Below are positions 41,848 to 53,731 of a DNA stretch of 64,000 nucleotides, one piece after another; within the stretch, counting starts at the first letter, position 1; each line of letters starts with the position of its first letter. The DNA is from Cliona cf. orientalis (taxonomy: Eukaryota; Porifera; Demospongiae; Clionaida; Clionaidae). The notes under the pieces were generated by a model. It did no database searches, had not been told where the DNA came from, and saw nothing but the letters and a program-made list of their open reading frames with translations. Location of the stretch: NCBI GenBank assembly GCA_963930775.1, contig OZ005690.1:2836225-2900224 (forward strand), given 5' to 3'. A program made the position numbers and the translations under genes.

Positions 41848-42505
41848 CTGCAAAACAACAATGGAATACTTATGATATTGATGTGTGCACCAGAAACTGA
41901 TTAGTTACAAATTGCTACATGTAGTCATGGCTATGGCTTGATTGAGTTAGCCGAGATGAAAACAACATTGTTTTGATGATGTGATTTGCACTGAAACTAG
42001 CTAGCCAAACAAATTTTGTATTAATTTATTATTATAGCAGCTATTTAGAGGAACAGCAGAATAGTTCCACCTGAGCAAAATAAGATAGTTGCTTGTGAGT
42101 AAACCACATGAACAAACATGTTTGTGCCACAATAATATCGCTATGCATAACGTGAGATGCATCATTAAAATTAATGCACTGCAATACTTGTACATTCAGG
42201 TCATAGATTCGTAAGTAGTTGTGCCTGATGGCTAGAGCATCTAAGCTAATCTAGTGCCATAAGTGAGAGTATCATCACCAGTAAGAGATCGAAGCTTATC
42301 AATAAAGAAAATGCAACCCGCCTCATCATTGGCCTGCTCTGTGATCTCCCATACCCCGCAAATTTTGTATGAGAACTTCTGTTGCCAGTCAAAGATGTGG
42401 AAACAACAATAATAATATTATTATTACAAAACAAGTTTTCTCTCTCTACTGGTAACAGTAATGTAATAGCTAATTGTACGGAATAGTTCAGATAATAATT
42501 ATCTC

Positions 42506-43369
42506 TCATTGGATGTATATTTCGAGCAGCTCTATTGGGGTATCTTCACTGGTGTTATAGTCTGCACATATTCGTACTTCAATGCTGTCATTGGTTGGAT
42601 TATTGAGTGTCACAGTAAACCATGGAGGGAATTGTCCATTGATACCGCTGCAGCAAGTACCTTCTGTGCTGCAGTCTTCGCCATCCCAAAGAGGATCATC
42701 AGCATAGAGAAAGTAGTTAATAAAATTACTATTATTGTTTCCTGACTCACAGTAGTAGTTGTTACCAACAAATGAAGGTGGATTACTTGTACTGCCATTA
42801 TCACATGGGCATTGGATACCCGTCTCTGATATATCTGCAGCATATGTCCATATGTGTGCTCGTGGACTGCCATGAGTGATGCTAACTCCTTCAACATAGG
42901 AAGAATTGATTGAATCGGAGCTATGAAAGGCATCAGGATGTCCAATTTGATAGCCAATGACCCTACCACACACCTTGGTGAATGTGCGTCCTCCAGTAGA
43001 ATAAAAGGTGCCATGGCACATGTCATCGGAACTTGGTGGTCTGCCACACACTCTGACTCCATTGGTGGTGTTCTCTCTCCATGCTGATGGACAAGTCTGT
43101 GAAGGATCTTTCATATTGAGGTAGGCTACTCTTATCCACTCTCCTGCTCCACACCGGTGAGGAGGCTGTAGGCCTAGAGCACTTGCAACCTTCTCTTGTA
43201 TCTCTTGAAGTGAGCTGGCTCGCTGTTGCTCTGAAGGGCAGCTGCTACTTCCATCACCATCGGTGATGGCTGCTGGTACACTTAGTCTATTGTGCTCAAG
43301 AAACATCCGTGCAGATGTGAGGTGAATACCAACAAGAATCAGTACAGTAACAGTAATGATGGGAATCAT
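42506..43369 (-). CDS. Secreted cysteine-rich lectin-like protein, copy B
   Basis: Intronless, 287 residues, signal peptide (MIPIITVTVLILVGIHLTSA). Same motif order as copy A: CGAGEWIRVAYLNMKDPSQT, RVCGRPPSS, KVCGRVIGYQIGHPDAFHS, YVEGVSITHGSPRAHIWTY, NYYCESGN, DPLWDGEDC, EDTPIELLEIYIQ. Cysteines are kept, and most differences from copy A are single substitutions spread along the chain, so both look maintained. Probably a secreted recognition or matrix protein; ligand unknown. Confidence 0.75.
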   Translation of the reverse strand: MIPIITVTVLILVGIHLTSARMFLEHNRLSVPAAITDGDGSSSCPSEQQRASSLQEIQEKVASALGLQPPHRCGAGEWIRVAYLNMKDPSQTCPSAWRENTTNGVRVCGRPPSSDDMCHGTFYSTGGRTFTKVCGRVIGYQIGHPDAFHSSDSINSSYVEGVSITHGSPRAHIWTYAADISETGIQCPCDNGSTSNPPSFVGNNYYCESGNNNSNFINYFLYADDPLWDGEDCSTEGTCCSGINGQFPPWFTVTLNNPTNDSIEVRICADYNTSEDTPIELLEIYIQ

Positions 43370-43399
43370 AGCTACTTTTCTTTAATTTTAGCTCAGAAT

Positions 43400-44322
43400 A
43401 GCGAGAATACTCGATTTTGTGTATCTCTGGGTTCTTTTATAGCTAATTTCACTGCTCGCATTTAATGCAACAGCATGTAGCTTATTGGATAATATTGCAT
43501 CATCAGTACATGCTCACAAAATTTAGAGACATAACTTGCTAGTTCATGTACAAATAGTATCATTAGTACCGTGTGCTTGTGCAGATGGGAGTGGAATGAA
43601 CTTGAACCTGTACCAATTATTGCAGTTATTCATTTTGAATTCCCTGCTATTTCCCTATATAATATGCTTTAATTTACAAACAGATCGCTATTTGGCTGGC
43701 CATGCAATAACTGTGCGTCAAACAATAGCAACATATATGCTACCATAGTTGTATTCACAATCATGGGATAATGTTGCTATTTATATATAGCTAGAGTATG
43801 CATGATCACCTACAGTACATGATCACAAAACAGAGACGTAGCTACTTTATGCACAAACAGTCTCCTGCCTGTGCAAGATTTGTCCAATATAGTGCTGTGC
43901 GCATGTGCAGATGGAAGTGGCATGAACTTTGCACCTATACCAATTATTGCAGAGGTAATATAAATACTGCAACAACACACTGCTCACTTTAATCTCATGG
44001 AGAACCTTCCCAGATAATAATAAACAAGCAATGTATTGTGGGATGGCATTTAATGCCAGCAAAAGATATGCTGTAAGTGATCCATAATAATAATATTATT
44101 ATTATTATGTAGGCTGACTTTTGATCCCAGGCTTCCCTCTAGGAATCGAAGCAACACACTCATCACAGGCACGTTTGCAAACGCAACAATGATCCGACTT
44201 GTGCAGCGAAATAAATTCATACATACCTGAGTCAGAATTTATTTGTCACGCGGCATCAGAGAGAAGGGATTTGTAGCTATAATACATGTTCTAGCCTTGT
44301 CCCGTGGGAGTGGTCTGTGAAC
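43400..44322. other. Intergenic with repeated upstream motifs
   Basis: 43495-43630 (copy of 37085-37230) and 43800-43960 (a weaker copy) share GTGCAGATGG(G/A)AGTGG and GAACTT. No gene seen apart from the possible exon that follows. Confidence 0.45.
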
Positions 44323-44371
44323 ATGGCGCCGGCTGCATGGACCGGAGTTGATCTTGAAAATATCGATGATG
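44323..44371 (+). CDS. Possible first coding exon (unassigned)
   Basis: ATGGCGCCGGCTGCATGG opens a GC-rich frame (MAPAAWTGVDLENIDD) ending at a possible donor (GATGATG before GTACTC). Exons that would continue it were not found with confidence in 44.4-46 kb. Could be chance. Confidence 0.2.
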
Positions 44372-44666
44372 GTACTCATCTTTATTAATGTTTGCTGAGC
44401 TGGTTAAAAACTAATTAGTATAGATTTAATTAATGCAGATGTTATCGGCAAATGCAGGACCATAATAAATAATTATGTGAATGCATCTAGTAGCTAAAAA
44501 GGAAACTTTAGGCATAATAATTTATACCTGGAATAATATACCTGGCATGATTATAATAATATTATTTTTTGACCAGCTGTGAGAAAAGGGACTGCCATAG
44601 TTTGAGATTGTTTTGTTTGTACATGTAGTATGTATGTATAGCATACAATGTTACAATACTGTTATA

Positions 44667-45062
44667 CAGTGTAGTCCACTTAAATCGAATCTTAAAATCC
44701 ATGAAAAATATTTGAATTAAACGAAAATTTGAATTACAGAGATCCATATAAACCACTGTATTGAGACCCTGTAATGCTTATTAGTGGAGCATTCAGAAGC
44801 TTTAGTATTGTGCTGAGAGTGATTTAGGTAATAGACACTTATAGTTTCATATCTCAAGGAGGATTGTAGTGATCTCCATGTGATCTATGTTCTATATTTA
44901 TATAAATATTGTACTTTTGTACGCTAAAGCTGCCTATAATTTTTCTAATTAAGAGAAAAGACCAATTCAAATTTATGTATTAGCTCTATGTAGGGAATCT
45001 GAAAGAATTTGAATTAGACGAAAATTCGTCTTAAGCGGATTTGAATTAAGTGGACTACACTG
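44667..45062. mobile_element. 396-bp MITE, TA target, CAGTGTAGTCCACTTAAAT ends
   Basis: Left CAGTGTAGTCCACTTAAAT and right TTGAATTAAGTGGACTACACTG-type end, with TA on both sides. Interior AT-rich without ORF. A truncated copy lies at 2494-2876. It was inserted in a sequence (AGCTGTGAGAAAAGGGAC) that recurs at 45655. Confidence 0.8.
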
Positions 45063-45226
45063 TAGTTGCAGTATGCCTGGAGCTCTGTGTTTATAATGGC
45101 TAAAGCTACACTGGTCTGCTACAAGCCACTCACAACTTCATTATAGTACGTAGTAGTTTGTAGTATGTAGCTTCAAACATTATAGTAGTAATTTGTAGCT
45201 ATAGTATGTAGCTTCAAACATTTTTA

Positions 45227-45292
45227 TGTACCATCAAGGGCTTATAGATGCCAAAGGGGGAGAGGGCATGTCTATAAGCCCTTGGTACCATG
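45227..45292. repeat. 66-bp fold-back
   Basis: TACCATCAAGGGCTTATAGA and its near complement TCTATAAGCCCTTGGTACCA around a short AAAGGGGGAGAGGG loop. Confidence 0.6.
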
Positions 45293-46060
45293 CAATGTAC
45301 TCTAATTATAAGTGTAGTGGATTTACTCTGAGTTTGTGGTAATAGCTACTCAGTCTGGTACAAGTATATATACTCACAACAATTTGTAGAAAGCATGTAA
45401 GCTGGATATTGAGGTAATTATGTACCCTAAAGACTTGAATCAACAAGTGTGCATACTTGAATAATTATGATTTACATTATATGCATTGAGTTAACCACAA
45501 TGAGATTACCGGTATCCATTTTCTGTAGAATGCTACAATGCATGAATAATTATATTATGCATATACAGCCTTGAACGTGGATTTTCTTCAATGGCATAAT
45601 AATATTATTGGTGTGGTTAGGCTTTTACAGGTACAATCATTGAATATAAGTAATTGCGAGAAAAGGGACCATTTTGGGCTTTGTGTTTGTTGTATGACAT
45701 TGTAACAGTAGCTTGTAAGAGTGTATGGAGTATGCAATAATAATTTACTGTAGGTGTATCCGCTCTAGTAAGTATACTCACTACTAGCTACATTTGTAGA
45801 AAGCAAGTTGCATGCCCATTTGTCATGATAAACATTGGTTGTGTTTCAAACGTAGCTAGTCTACCATGAATGGTACTTTTTCTCATAGCAGGTCACAAAT
45901 GTTGTGCTCATGCAGAATGCATGCACCAGAATCACTCTGAATTTTCCTGGGGGAGCATGACCCCAATCCCAGATATGTGGTGGGCATACTATAGCCAGCC
46001 ACAGCTATATATTGATTCGATTCGCTACCATGCATTCCCAGCCCCCCTACTCCAAATCTT
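45293..46060. other. Intergenic, diverged repeats of 44560-45400
   Basis: 45655-45760 resembles 44574-44665, and 45755-45810 resembles 45350-45400 (AGTATACTCACTAC, TTTGTAGAAAGCA). No gene seen. Confidence 0.4.
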
Positions 46061-46572
46061 CTTATGCCACTGACTACTGTTACTTCAGATCTATCCTGGT
46101 CTCTTCATATTATTATTCACAATAAGGTCAAAAGGCTTGTTGGAATGCTGTATAGGAACTTTTACAAGAATTCCAACCCACATACTCTGCTGAAATTATG
46201 TCTGGCTTACGTCAGGCCCCACCTCAAGTATACTGTTCACATGTCTGGATTCCTCTTTAATAAGGGTGACATTGAAGTACGCTCCGAGAGTCTGCACAAA
46301 GTCATGGGATTTGAGTTATGTTGATCTCCTCAACGCAAGTTCAGTTTCACCTCTCCATCAGAGACGGATAGCTATTTGCTTGCCTTTGCCACTTGTCTAC
46401 AAATGGGCTAACAGAATTTCAGAACGCTCCTATTCAGTCAAAGAATTTCCCATACAATAGAAGATTAGCCAGTTCCTCGAATCTGAATGTACCAAAGTTT
46501 AGAACCTTCTCTAACGGGCACTCCTTTTTTCCGAAGACCATAATTTTATGGAATAACCTACCATGACATAGC
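46061..46572 (+). pseudogene. LINE reverse-transcriptase C-terminal fragment
   Basis: Shifted frames read SDLSWSLHI, KVKRLVGMLYRNFY, LLKLCLAYVRPHLKY, SPLHQRRIAICLPLPLVYK, RRLASSSNLNVPKFRT and FFPKTIILWNNLP, the typical tail of non-LTR retrotransposon polymerases after the catalytic core. At least one frameshift (near 46310). No 5' part is present, consistent with 5' truncation on insertion. Confidence 0.75.
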
Positions 46573-46622
46573 TAATATTATTATTTTTGCCTCAATGATC
46601 ATGGTTGCAAGACTTTGTATAA

Positions 46623-47061
46623 GGCCCCAATTCGTTGATTATTAGTTTCTCATCAACCGCCCGCATCAATTTTTCAAGTTAGAATTTATCACCATTATTT
46701 CATTAGTGCATTCCAATGACGTAATAAAAGGCGTGGACAATCACGTGACCGTCCGTGTGCAGCAGTTAGCTACAATGTTGTTGAAGAGCTAGGGGTGCTG
46801 TGGCTCTGGTAAGCATCTGTGTACTGCCTAACCATGCTACTTTCATGACTGACACTCTTGATGCCACTTTTGTGACTAGTATACTATTTGTGTGTGCCAA
46901 TAGCAATGTTTGCCCAGGCAGCACCATGCATTTAGCTATGTGCCTTTCAAGTGTTGCATAAGTTGTGGTCAACATTAATTAAATAATGGTAATACCCGCC
47001 CGCCCGCATGGTATGTTGGGAAACTACCTGATGAGAAACTAATAATCAAGGAATTGGGGCC
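46623..47061. mobile_element. 439-bp PIF/Harbinger-style MITE, TAA target
   Basis: GGCCCCAATTCGTTGATTAT and its mirror at 47029-47061 form arms of 32-33 bp with one mismatch, flanked by TAA on both sides (46620-46622, 47062-47064). No transposase. Inserted just beyond the LINE fragment. Confidence 0.75.
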
Positions 47062-47269
47062 TAATCTGTGGTGCATGTACCCATTTACAAGTCTTGATGA
47101 TGAAGATTTGGAGCTTATGGAAACTGATGATGATCATTAGCCAACATCCAAAAATTGACTTTCACTACTATAATAGTATAATTAAGCTACACATGTATTT
47201 TATACCCATAATTATTAGCTATAGGTAATCTCATTGTGGTTAATTCAATGCATATAATGTAATAAGCAC

Positions 47270-47412
47270 TGGGATGGTGATATTCAGCATAGCAGCAAAA
47301 GAGATATCAACGTCAGGGTAGGATAAACTATGGTAATATTGAATTAAGGTTGCATTCCCAAGCCACTGATGATCGTGACTGAATCAAACAATACCAATTG
47401 ACAATAATTAGT
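47270..47412 (+). pseudogene. 3' end of the SLC15-like gene, duplicated fragment (block C)
   Basis: CACTGGGATGGTGATATTC, AGATATCAACGTCAGGG and GGTTGCATTCCCAAGCCA match the transporter tail. More decayed than the fragment in block B, with deletions. Confidence 0.75.
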
Positions 47413-47705
47413 ACTGTATTCTCCTGGGAGTCTTAATTTATCGACATGAAAAAGTACCTAAAGTAGCTATCAGAAATAATAATAATATCATGTGGATCAC
47501 TATAATTGTATTATAATATACTTTTCTAGATCTCTCTACTAATAGTTTTCCCATTGTTATAGTATTGAATATTCTGTGTGTAATCTAGCTATCAATAGCG
47601 GTACAAAATAGTCGGAGAGTAGTAACTTGTGCACAATGCCATGTCTATAGCTATAACTGTACATGTAGCTAATAAGCCAACTATAAATTAATTTTTGTGT
47701 TGTTA

Positions 47706-47951
47706 GGCCATATAAAATAACTTACTTGATTCTCATCCACCTTTTTCCAAAAAATAGGGGCGGGAGGAGGCATTTTATTTTTATTTTTTACTCATCAGGA
47801 CACTAGAAAGAGCAGTATCTGGAGCATATTTTCGAGATATTTGGTAAAGGGTCGCTACTGCGCACGCGCGATAGCAATAAAATTCATAGAGGCGGCCTGT
47901 AAAAATTGGGACGGGCGGGGATGAGAATCAAGTAAGTTATTTTATATGGCC
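47706..47951. mobile_element. 246-bp MITE, TTA target, with paralogous empty site
   Basis: GGCCATATAAAATAACTTAC and its perfect mirror at the right form arms of about 33 bp (through GATTCTCATCC), with TTA on both sides. Blocks A and B have the uninterrupted GTTAGTAAGAAATAAA at 34556 and 40225, so it entered only block C. Confidence 0.85.
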
Positions 47952-47973
47952 TTAATAAGAAATAAAAAAATGA

Positions 47974-50900
47974 TTATGTGTGATCAGAGCTCTCATAATC
48001 CATTGGACTATTAGGCCTCAAGTCAATCCTGGTACGCTCCACTTTAATAGTTTCGTATATTGGGTTGCTTTCGTATATTGGGTTATGGTAGGTGCGTTCA
48101 AGATTCTCTGAAATTGATCCCAAATCTGATCCCAGACGCAGACGACTAGCAGTTACCGAGTCGACAGCTCCATAAGCCAGGCTAGTAGAAAGGTCAAAGT
48201 CATCTTTAGAAATTTCACTTCCTTCAAATTCACATTCCGGTATGGTCTCGGGAATGGAAATATGTGATGTGGTACTCAGCCTGTTTATATTCACCATCGG
48301 AATTTGCAACTCGTCCTGCTGATGATCTGCATTGCTGTGTAATCAATAGTGAGTAATACTGCTTAATAAATGTAGCTATTAGCTAAGGGAGAATTTTATA
48401 TCACTTAGTAGGCTCACAGATTATGGTCAGGCTAACATTGACCCTTTGTAGCTAGCTATGTACGCATCGCATAGATTTACTAAGGACATATACATTGTAC
48501 CGTAGTCTTTGTGCTTTCTGACAATTCTTTTTATAGCGCTGGTATCCAACATAGAGTACTAATAGAAAGACAATCACGAGAAGAATCCCACATGCAACGA
48601 AACCAATGATAGCCAATGCCTCTATGGAAGTAGAGCTAGTGCTGATTGTTGTGGCTGATGTATGATCACAGTTTAATGGTGACCCAAATTCATCGATGAT
48701 TAGAGCACAGTCTCTTTCAGGGTAAACCCTCAAACCTCGTACCACAATGGATCCAGTCACCTGAATCCACTTTCTTATTGAATCAAAAACACGCTCGGTC
48801 ATATTCAGAGGGGAGAAAAGTTTAGCACGTAATGCAACCACTTCACTGTTCTCTTGTGCACACTGCATGGCCAGGTTTGTGATCATATATTCACACCTGT
48901 CACATCTGTTTTGGATATATCCTTGGAAATGGCTCAAAATAGCCTGCTGTTTCTCAATAGTGTCACTTAACTGTAATAATATTGTAAACAATGGAAATTA
49001 CCTCGAGTATATAGTCTAAGACCGTTTAGATTCATTTTCTGTAGGCACCTATAGCTACTTACCACCCATTTTTGGCAGTTGTGTACACCCTTCAACACAA
49101 GCTGAATGATATTCACCTCTAAAAAACCAATAGAGATAAAATTAATAATCTAGATGTCTATATAATATTATAGCTAGATATATACATTAGTCAGAAATAG
49201 CCTTTGTTTACACTTACCGAGATGCAGAGGAGGGCACATAGTGGTAGTTGAGCCTTGGGAATTGGATGCTGTGATATTAATAACAAACGCACCAGAATTA
49301 ACATTCATATTGGAGACTGTTATCATCTTCAACGTTTGATTTATTCGTAAATTTTCTGAGATAGTTGTCCTTGTGGAGATTTGGCCAAGATCCCCTCGCA
49401 TGGGGATAGAATAGTTTAGCACAACTCTACTGAGGTGGAGTCCTTCAGTATTGTGAGAGTAGTTCCAAGCCACAGAAAAAGTTATATTGTTGCTATTCAT
49501 GCTGCCTGTTATTAGATGTGGCTCACTGTTGCAAATTGGCATTGGAGCTGCAAAGCAACAATGGAATACTTATGATATTAATGTGTGCATCAGAAACTGA
49601 TTAGTTACAAATTGCTCCAGTCATGGCTATGGCTTGATTGAGTTAGCCGAGAAGAAAACAAAATTGTTTTGATAATGTGATTTGCATTGAAAGTAGCTAA
49701 CAGCTATTTAGAAGAGCAGCAGAATAGCGCTGCTTGAGCAAAACAAGAATCTGATAGTTGCCCGTGAGTAAACCACATGAACAAACATGTTTGTGCCACA
49801 ATAATGTCACTATACATTACATGAGATATATCATTAATGCACTGCTGCAATACTTGTACATTCAGGTTGTCACAGATATAAGCAGTTGTGCCTGATGGCT
49901 AGAGCATCTAATCGGAGTGCCACAGGTGAGACTATCATCACCTGTAAGAGAAGCTAGCTTATCAATAAGCTTATCAGTAAGAGAAGCTTATAAATAAAGA
50001 TAATGCAACCCCCCCCCCCCCCGCCCCATCATTGGCCTGCCCTATGATCTCACATATCCCCGCAAATTTCGTACGAGAACGTTGGTTGCCAGTCAAAATG
50101 TGGAAATGATAATAATAATTATTAACAAAATCATGCACAGTGTTTTTACCTGCTATACTTGTGTTAACGAAAATTGAAGCACTTCTTTGTCCCAGTCCAA
50201 TGATGTTCAAGTTTCTGAGACTAACAACTCCAGCAACTTGAATTCGAAATGACATCCCAGGTTGAAGCCTGGTGATGTTTGCATGAGTCTCATTACCGCT
50301 TGTGCTTATTTCTTTAATCAGCATCTCTGTGCTGTTTTCTAGCACTATGTGATAAACACTGATATTGTAGTGCAATAATATTATTGTAGGAGATCCCACA
50401 TCATTTGGCTCTTGCCACTGAATAGCAACCCAGGAATTAGACACTGATTCGACTGCGAGATTAAGTGGTTCACTCAGAGGAGCTGTATTAATTTAGCAGC
50501 TAGATAGTTAATATGGCTTTGTGCAGTTTTAACTTACATACTACATTCAGGTGTATCTCTAATGCAACAGTGTACTGTGCCTCCGGAACCTCTATTGTAC
50601 AATTCCACACTCCATCGTCTGATGCATCTATGCCGAAAAGATTCAGTCTCACCACATCAAGTCTATCAGTATCTAGATCTGCATTGTAGTCCTTGTGATC
50701 ATCAGGTTTGATCCTAAGATATAATATACTACCATTGGGAAATCGCCAAATGATAGCAGCATCACTACTTGTTAAGTTAAATCCACAGATGAGCGACACA
50801 TTCTCTCCCAAATGAACAGTGTACTCTGTTTGAGTGCTCAAAGTGATAAAATCCTGACCATCTGTAATGAAATAGCTAACACATTTGCAACTGTATTCAT

Positions 50901-51028
50901 AATACATTCATACATGCATGCATTCATTGATAATAATCACGATAATTACTCTCATCTATTGTACCTGTTTGAGCACAACTTTTGCATACACAAAAAAGTA
51001 CTGCAACAGCAAAAGCAAAGTAGTCCAT
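47974..51028 (-). CDS. Ig / FnIII / FnIII single-pass receptor with NPIY tail
   Basis: Seven exons with consistent phases: 50965-51028, 50538-50861, 50150-50482, 49218-49547, 49063-49118, 48501-48970, 47974-48334; 645 residues. Exon 1 gives a signal peptide (MDYFAFAVAVLFCVCKSCAQ). Next come an Ig domain (VSLICGFNLTS, DDGVWNCTIEV, conserved Cys pair), two FnIII domains (PLSEPLNLAVESVSNSWVAI, then APMPICNSEPHLITG), a Cys-containing juxtamembrane region (QGYIQNRCDRCEYMI), a membrane segment about 487-511 (ALAIIGFVACGILLVIVFLL) and a tail with two NPIY motifs near residues 610 and 616. NPxY motifs bind PTB domains and endocytic adaptors. It has no kinase. Blocks A and B hold broken copies. Inference: cell-surface recognition receptor. 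Confidence 0.8.
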
Positions 51029-52239
51029 GGCACACAATTACAATCTTCTTCCAGTCTAATCATGCACGGTTTCTGAAGTTTCTCTTAAGGAAATGAGTTA
51101 GGCTATATAGGATGGTGTTTATTTCCATGCATACAGTTATAAGTTATTGCTAGTGAGATTTCCATTGACAAAACAACAATTATTATTAGTCATCTCATAA
51201 TGTTGTAGCATTGTCCATGTAAATTAAGACTTAATAGTTTTTGATAACAAGCTTTCAGATCATCCTATTCTCTCCAGTTCCCCATCTATAACTAGATAGC
51301 TAGATCATCTTTTCAGTTCAGTGACGTAGAGAGCCTCAGAGTAGAAAACACTGATCTGGTTATGACTTTATTCGCCATAGGATACTACCCTTCAATTATC
51401 AAAAGGATACAGAATACTGGTGTACCAGTTAGGAGCAAGTAGACGAGATATTTGAATGGTACATTGCATGATCTATAATAAAATATTGCTACAGTGCTAC
51501 ACTTTTCAAGTACGGAAGGTCTGTGGGCAGATCTAGACAAGCTGTACCTGTCCATTGACCAATGATAATAATTGCAAGCATTAAATTTTATACACCATAG
51601 CAATATTATTGCTATTAATCATGAGCCAGCTATAATGTTATGTATGTCTGACTCACAGGATATCTAGCTACCATTAAATTTAATTCCAACATTTCTGATG
51701 ACAATATTTCCACATTCATTCATACACAATGTGCATGCTTCGCGTGCATGGTATTCATATTGAAAGTCAGCCAAAGCATTAAGCCTGCAATTGTTTTTGT
51801 ACCGTAGCACTGAGTATTATGTTGTAGGTACAGTATAGTGTATCTAGTGATAATATTATATAATAGCTGTAACAGTATAGGGAGCTAGGATGGCTTGACA
51901 TCATCAGACAAGAATATGCAAATTTGTATAACAAGCACATTCGTTGATAAACTGAATCCTTTGTTTATAGTTTCACCTTGAGAATTGGGAGTATGTATCA
52001 AGATAATACAAGTAGCTATATAGACCGAAAACATGCAGTGTGTTTACATGATCAATATGTTACGACCTAGCTTCGCTAGTATTGGTTATCAGATTCTATC
52101 GCACACTAATATCCTTAATTATTGATGTAGCTGATGTAGTTAGTTGTAAGCAATACCTCAGGGAAGTATGTAAGGTCTGAGTAGCCACAAGTAGAGGAAT
52201 CACGTACAACATAATAATATAGCTAACTGGGTAGTGAAT
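51029..52239. other. Intergenic between receptor and TRAF-E
   Basis: No gene seen. AT-rich with short ORFs lacking domain signal. It should hold promoters for two divergent genes. Confidence 0.4.
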
Positions 52240-53355
52240 ATGGAGAGTGATAAATGGTTTCAAGAGCCATCAGATATCTCCCCTAGCCCACAGTCAGTAT
52301 CCCAAGATAATGGAGAGGAATTGGAGTTCAGAAGTTCACAGTCTGAATGTTCACAACATAAGAGTCAGAACAGCACACCCGAGAGCTATTCTAGGAAATC
52401 AGATAGCCCAGTTAACACTAAGTCTTATCAAGTACCTTGTGTAAACAGATGTGGCAATGCTATTGACAGCAATAGACTTGCAGATCACATTGCTTATGAT
52501 TGTCCTCTGACTATTGTGGACTGTATGTTCAAACATGCTGGCTGTGAAGTGAGAGTGCCTCGCAAAGACATGCCGATCCATCTAGCACACGCTGTGGTGT
52601 ACCATCTTTCTAAGCAGACAGCAGCATACGAAGAGAGACTGAAGCTTATTGAAGCAGAGAACGAAAGGTTGGCTCTAAGGTGTAAAAGGCTAGAAGCCAA
52701 GCATGAAGAGCTGGAACAACATGTTAGCTGGCTATCTCACACAATTTCATCCATTCCAAGAGACTATGATAACGAAAGAGATGTTTATGTGAACACTAGC
52801 AATTTATCACCTCATAATCGACCCCTAACCAACCCATACCTCATGTGTGCAAGTCCAACTGAATCATCTGTAGCAAGTATGGAATCGTCAGTCAGACCAG
52901 CGACTCTTATAATGATGAGCTTTGAGCAACACAAACGAAATAATGACGACTGGATATCTCAGCCGTTTTACACTCATTCGCAAGGCTACAAGATGTGCCT
53001 GAGGGTGACTGCCAATGGGCAGGGCAGTGGGAAGGGAACACACATCACTGTGGCAGTCTATCTAATGAAGGGAGAGTTTGACAATCACCTGGAGTGGCCG
53101 TTCAGGGGAGACATCACCATACAACTGCTGAATCAGCGAGAAGATGGTGTAGATCACACAAGAATCATTCATCAAGCACAGGGAGAGCGCGGGATCGGAA
53201 GTGATGCGGAGAAATTCATAAGCGCCTGGGGAATTAACAAGTTTAAGGCACACAGTGAACTGTATCCAATGTATGTAAAGCACGACAGCCTTAAATTCCG
53301 TATCCTTATATTAGTTAGACAGTCCGTTGAGTACTTGCCAGAGACAGCGGTTTAA
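52240..53355 (+). CDS. TRAF-E: RING-less TRAF zinc finger / coiled coil / MATH protein
   Basis: Intronless, 371 residues from the ATG at 52240. N-terminal 65 residues are polar and Ser-rich. One full TRAF-type finger (CVNRCGNAIDSNRLADHIAY, then CPLTIVDCMFKHAGCEVRVP), a coiled coil (AYEERLKLIEAENERLALRC), a Ser-rich linker with YVN, then MATH (ISQPFYTHSQGYKMCLRVTA, GEFDNHLEWPF) and a short tail. Without RING it resembles TRAF1-type members, which act as adaptors or modulators and not as E3 ligases. First of four tandem genes; most different in the linker. Confidence 0.88.
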   Translation: MESDKWFQEPSDISPSPQSVSQDNGEELEFRSSQSECSQHKSQNSTPESYSRKSDSPVNTKSYQVPCVNRCGNAIDSNRLADHIAYDCPLTIVDCMFKHAGCEVRVPRKDMPIHLAHAVVYHLSKQTAAYEERLKLIEAENERLALRCKRLEAKHEELEQHVSWLSHTISSIPRDYDNERDVYVNTSNLSPHNRPLTNPYLMCASPTESSVASMESSVRPATLIMMSFEQHKRNNDDWISQPFYTHSQGYKMCLRVTANGQGSGKGTHITVAVYLMKGEFDNHLEWPFRGDITIQLLNQREDGVDHTRIIHQAQGERGIGSDAEKFISAWGINKFKAHSELYPMYVKHDSLKFRILILVRQSVEYLPETAV

Positions 53356-53731
53356 TAACTGTAACAATAATATTATTATAGATTATAAGTTTATCCAGTA
53401 GCTAAGCTGTTAAACTCTTAAATAGGTCTTAGCTATATGTGGTCCCATAATAATATAATTATGTCACTGTTGTTGTTACAAGCACATGCTTGCTTCTACT
53501 GTTACCAATGGTCCATGAATAATAACAGTGTGCTCTATATAGCTATTCATTAGTCTGTGGTACACCTACACATTGAATAATAATAACATTATCATGCTTG
53601 CTTTCTGTGAATATAATTAGTGTCAGGTGTTTATAGCTGCCACACCTAACATTTTGTTCCAGATAAAGCTAGCTGTTAGTCACTGTAGTAACTAGCTATT
53701 AATTATTGTTAATGAGTAGCTAAGTCGAGTC
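53356..53731. other. Intergenic spacer, TRAF-E to TRAF-F
   Basis: No gene. AT-rich with TAATAATATTATTA-like palindromes near 53367. Contains the likely polyadenylation region of TRAF-E and the promoter of TRAF-F. Confidence 0.4.

Noticed and set aside
46266-46460. Independent gene at the small ORF after 46266
   Set aside because: It is the frameshifted continuation of the LINE reverse-transcriptase tail.
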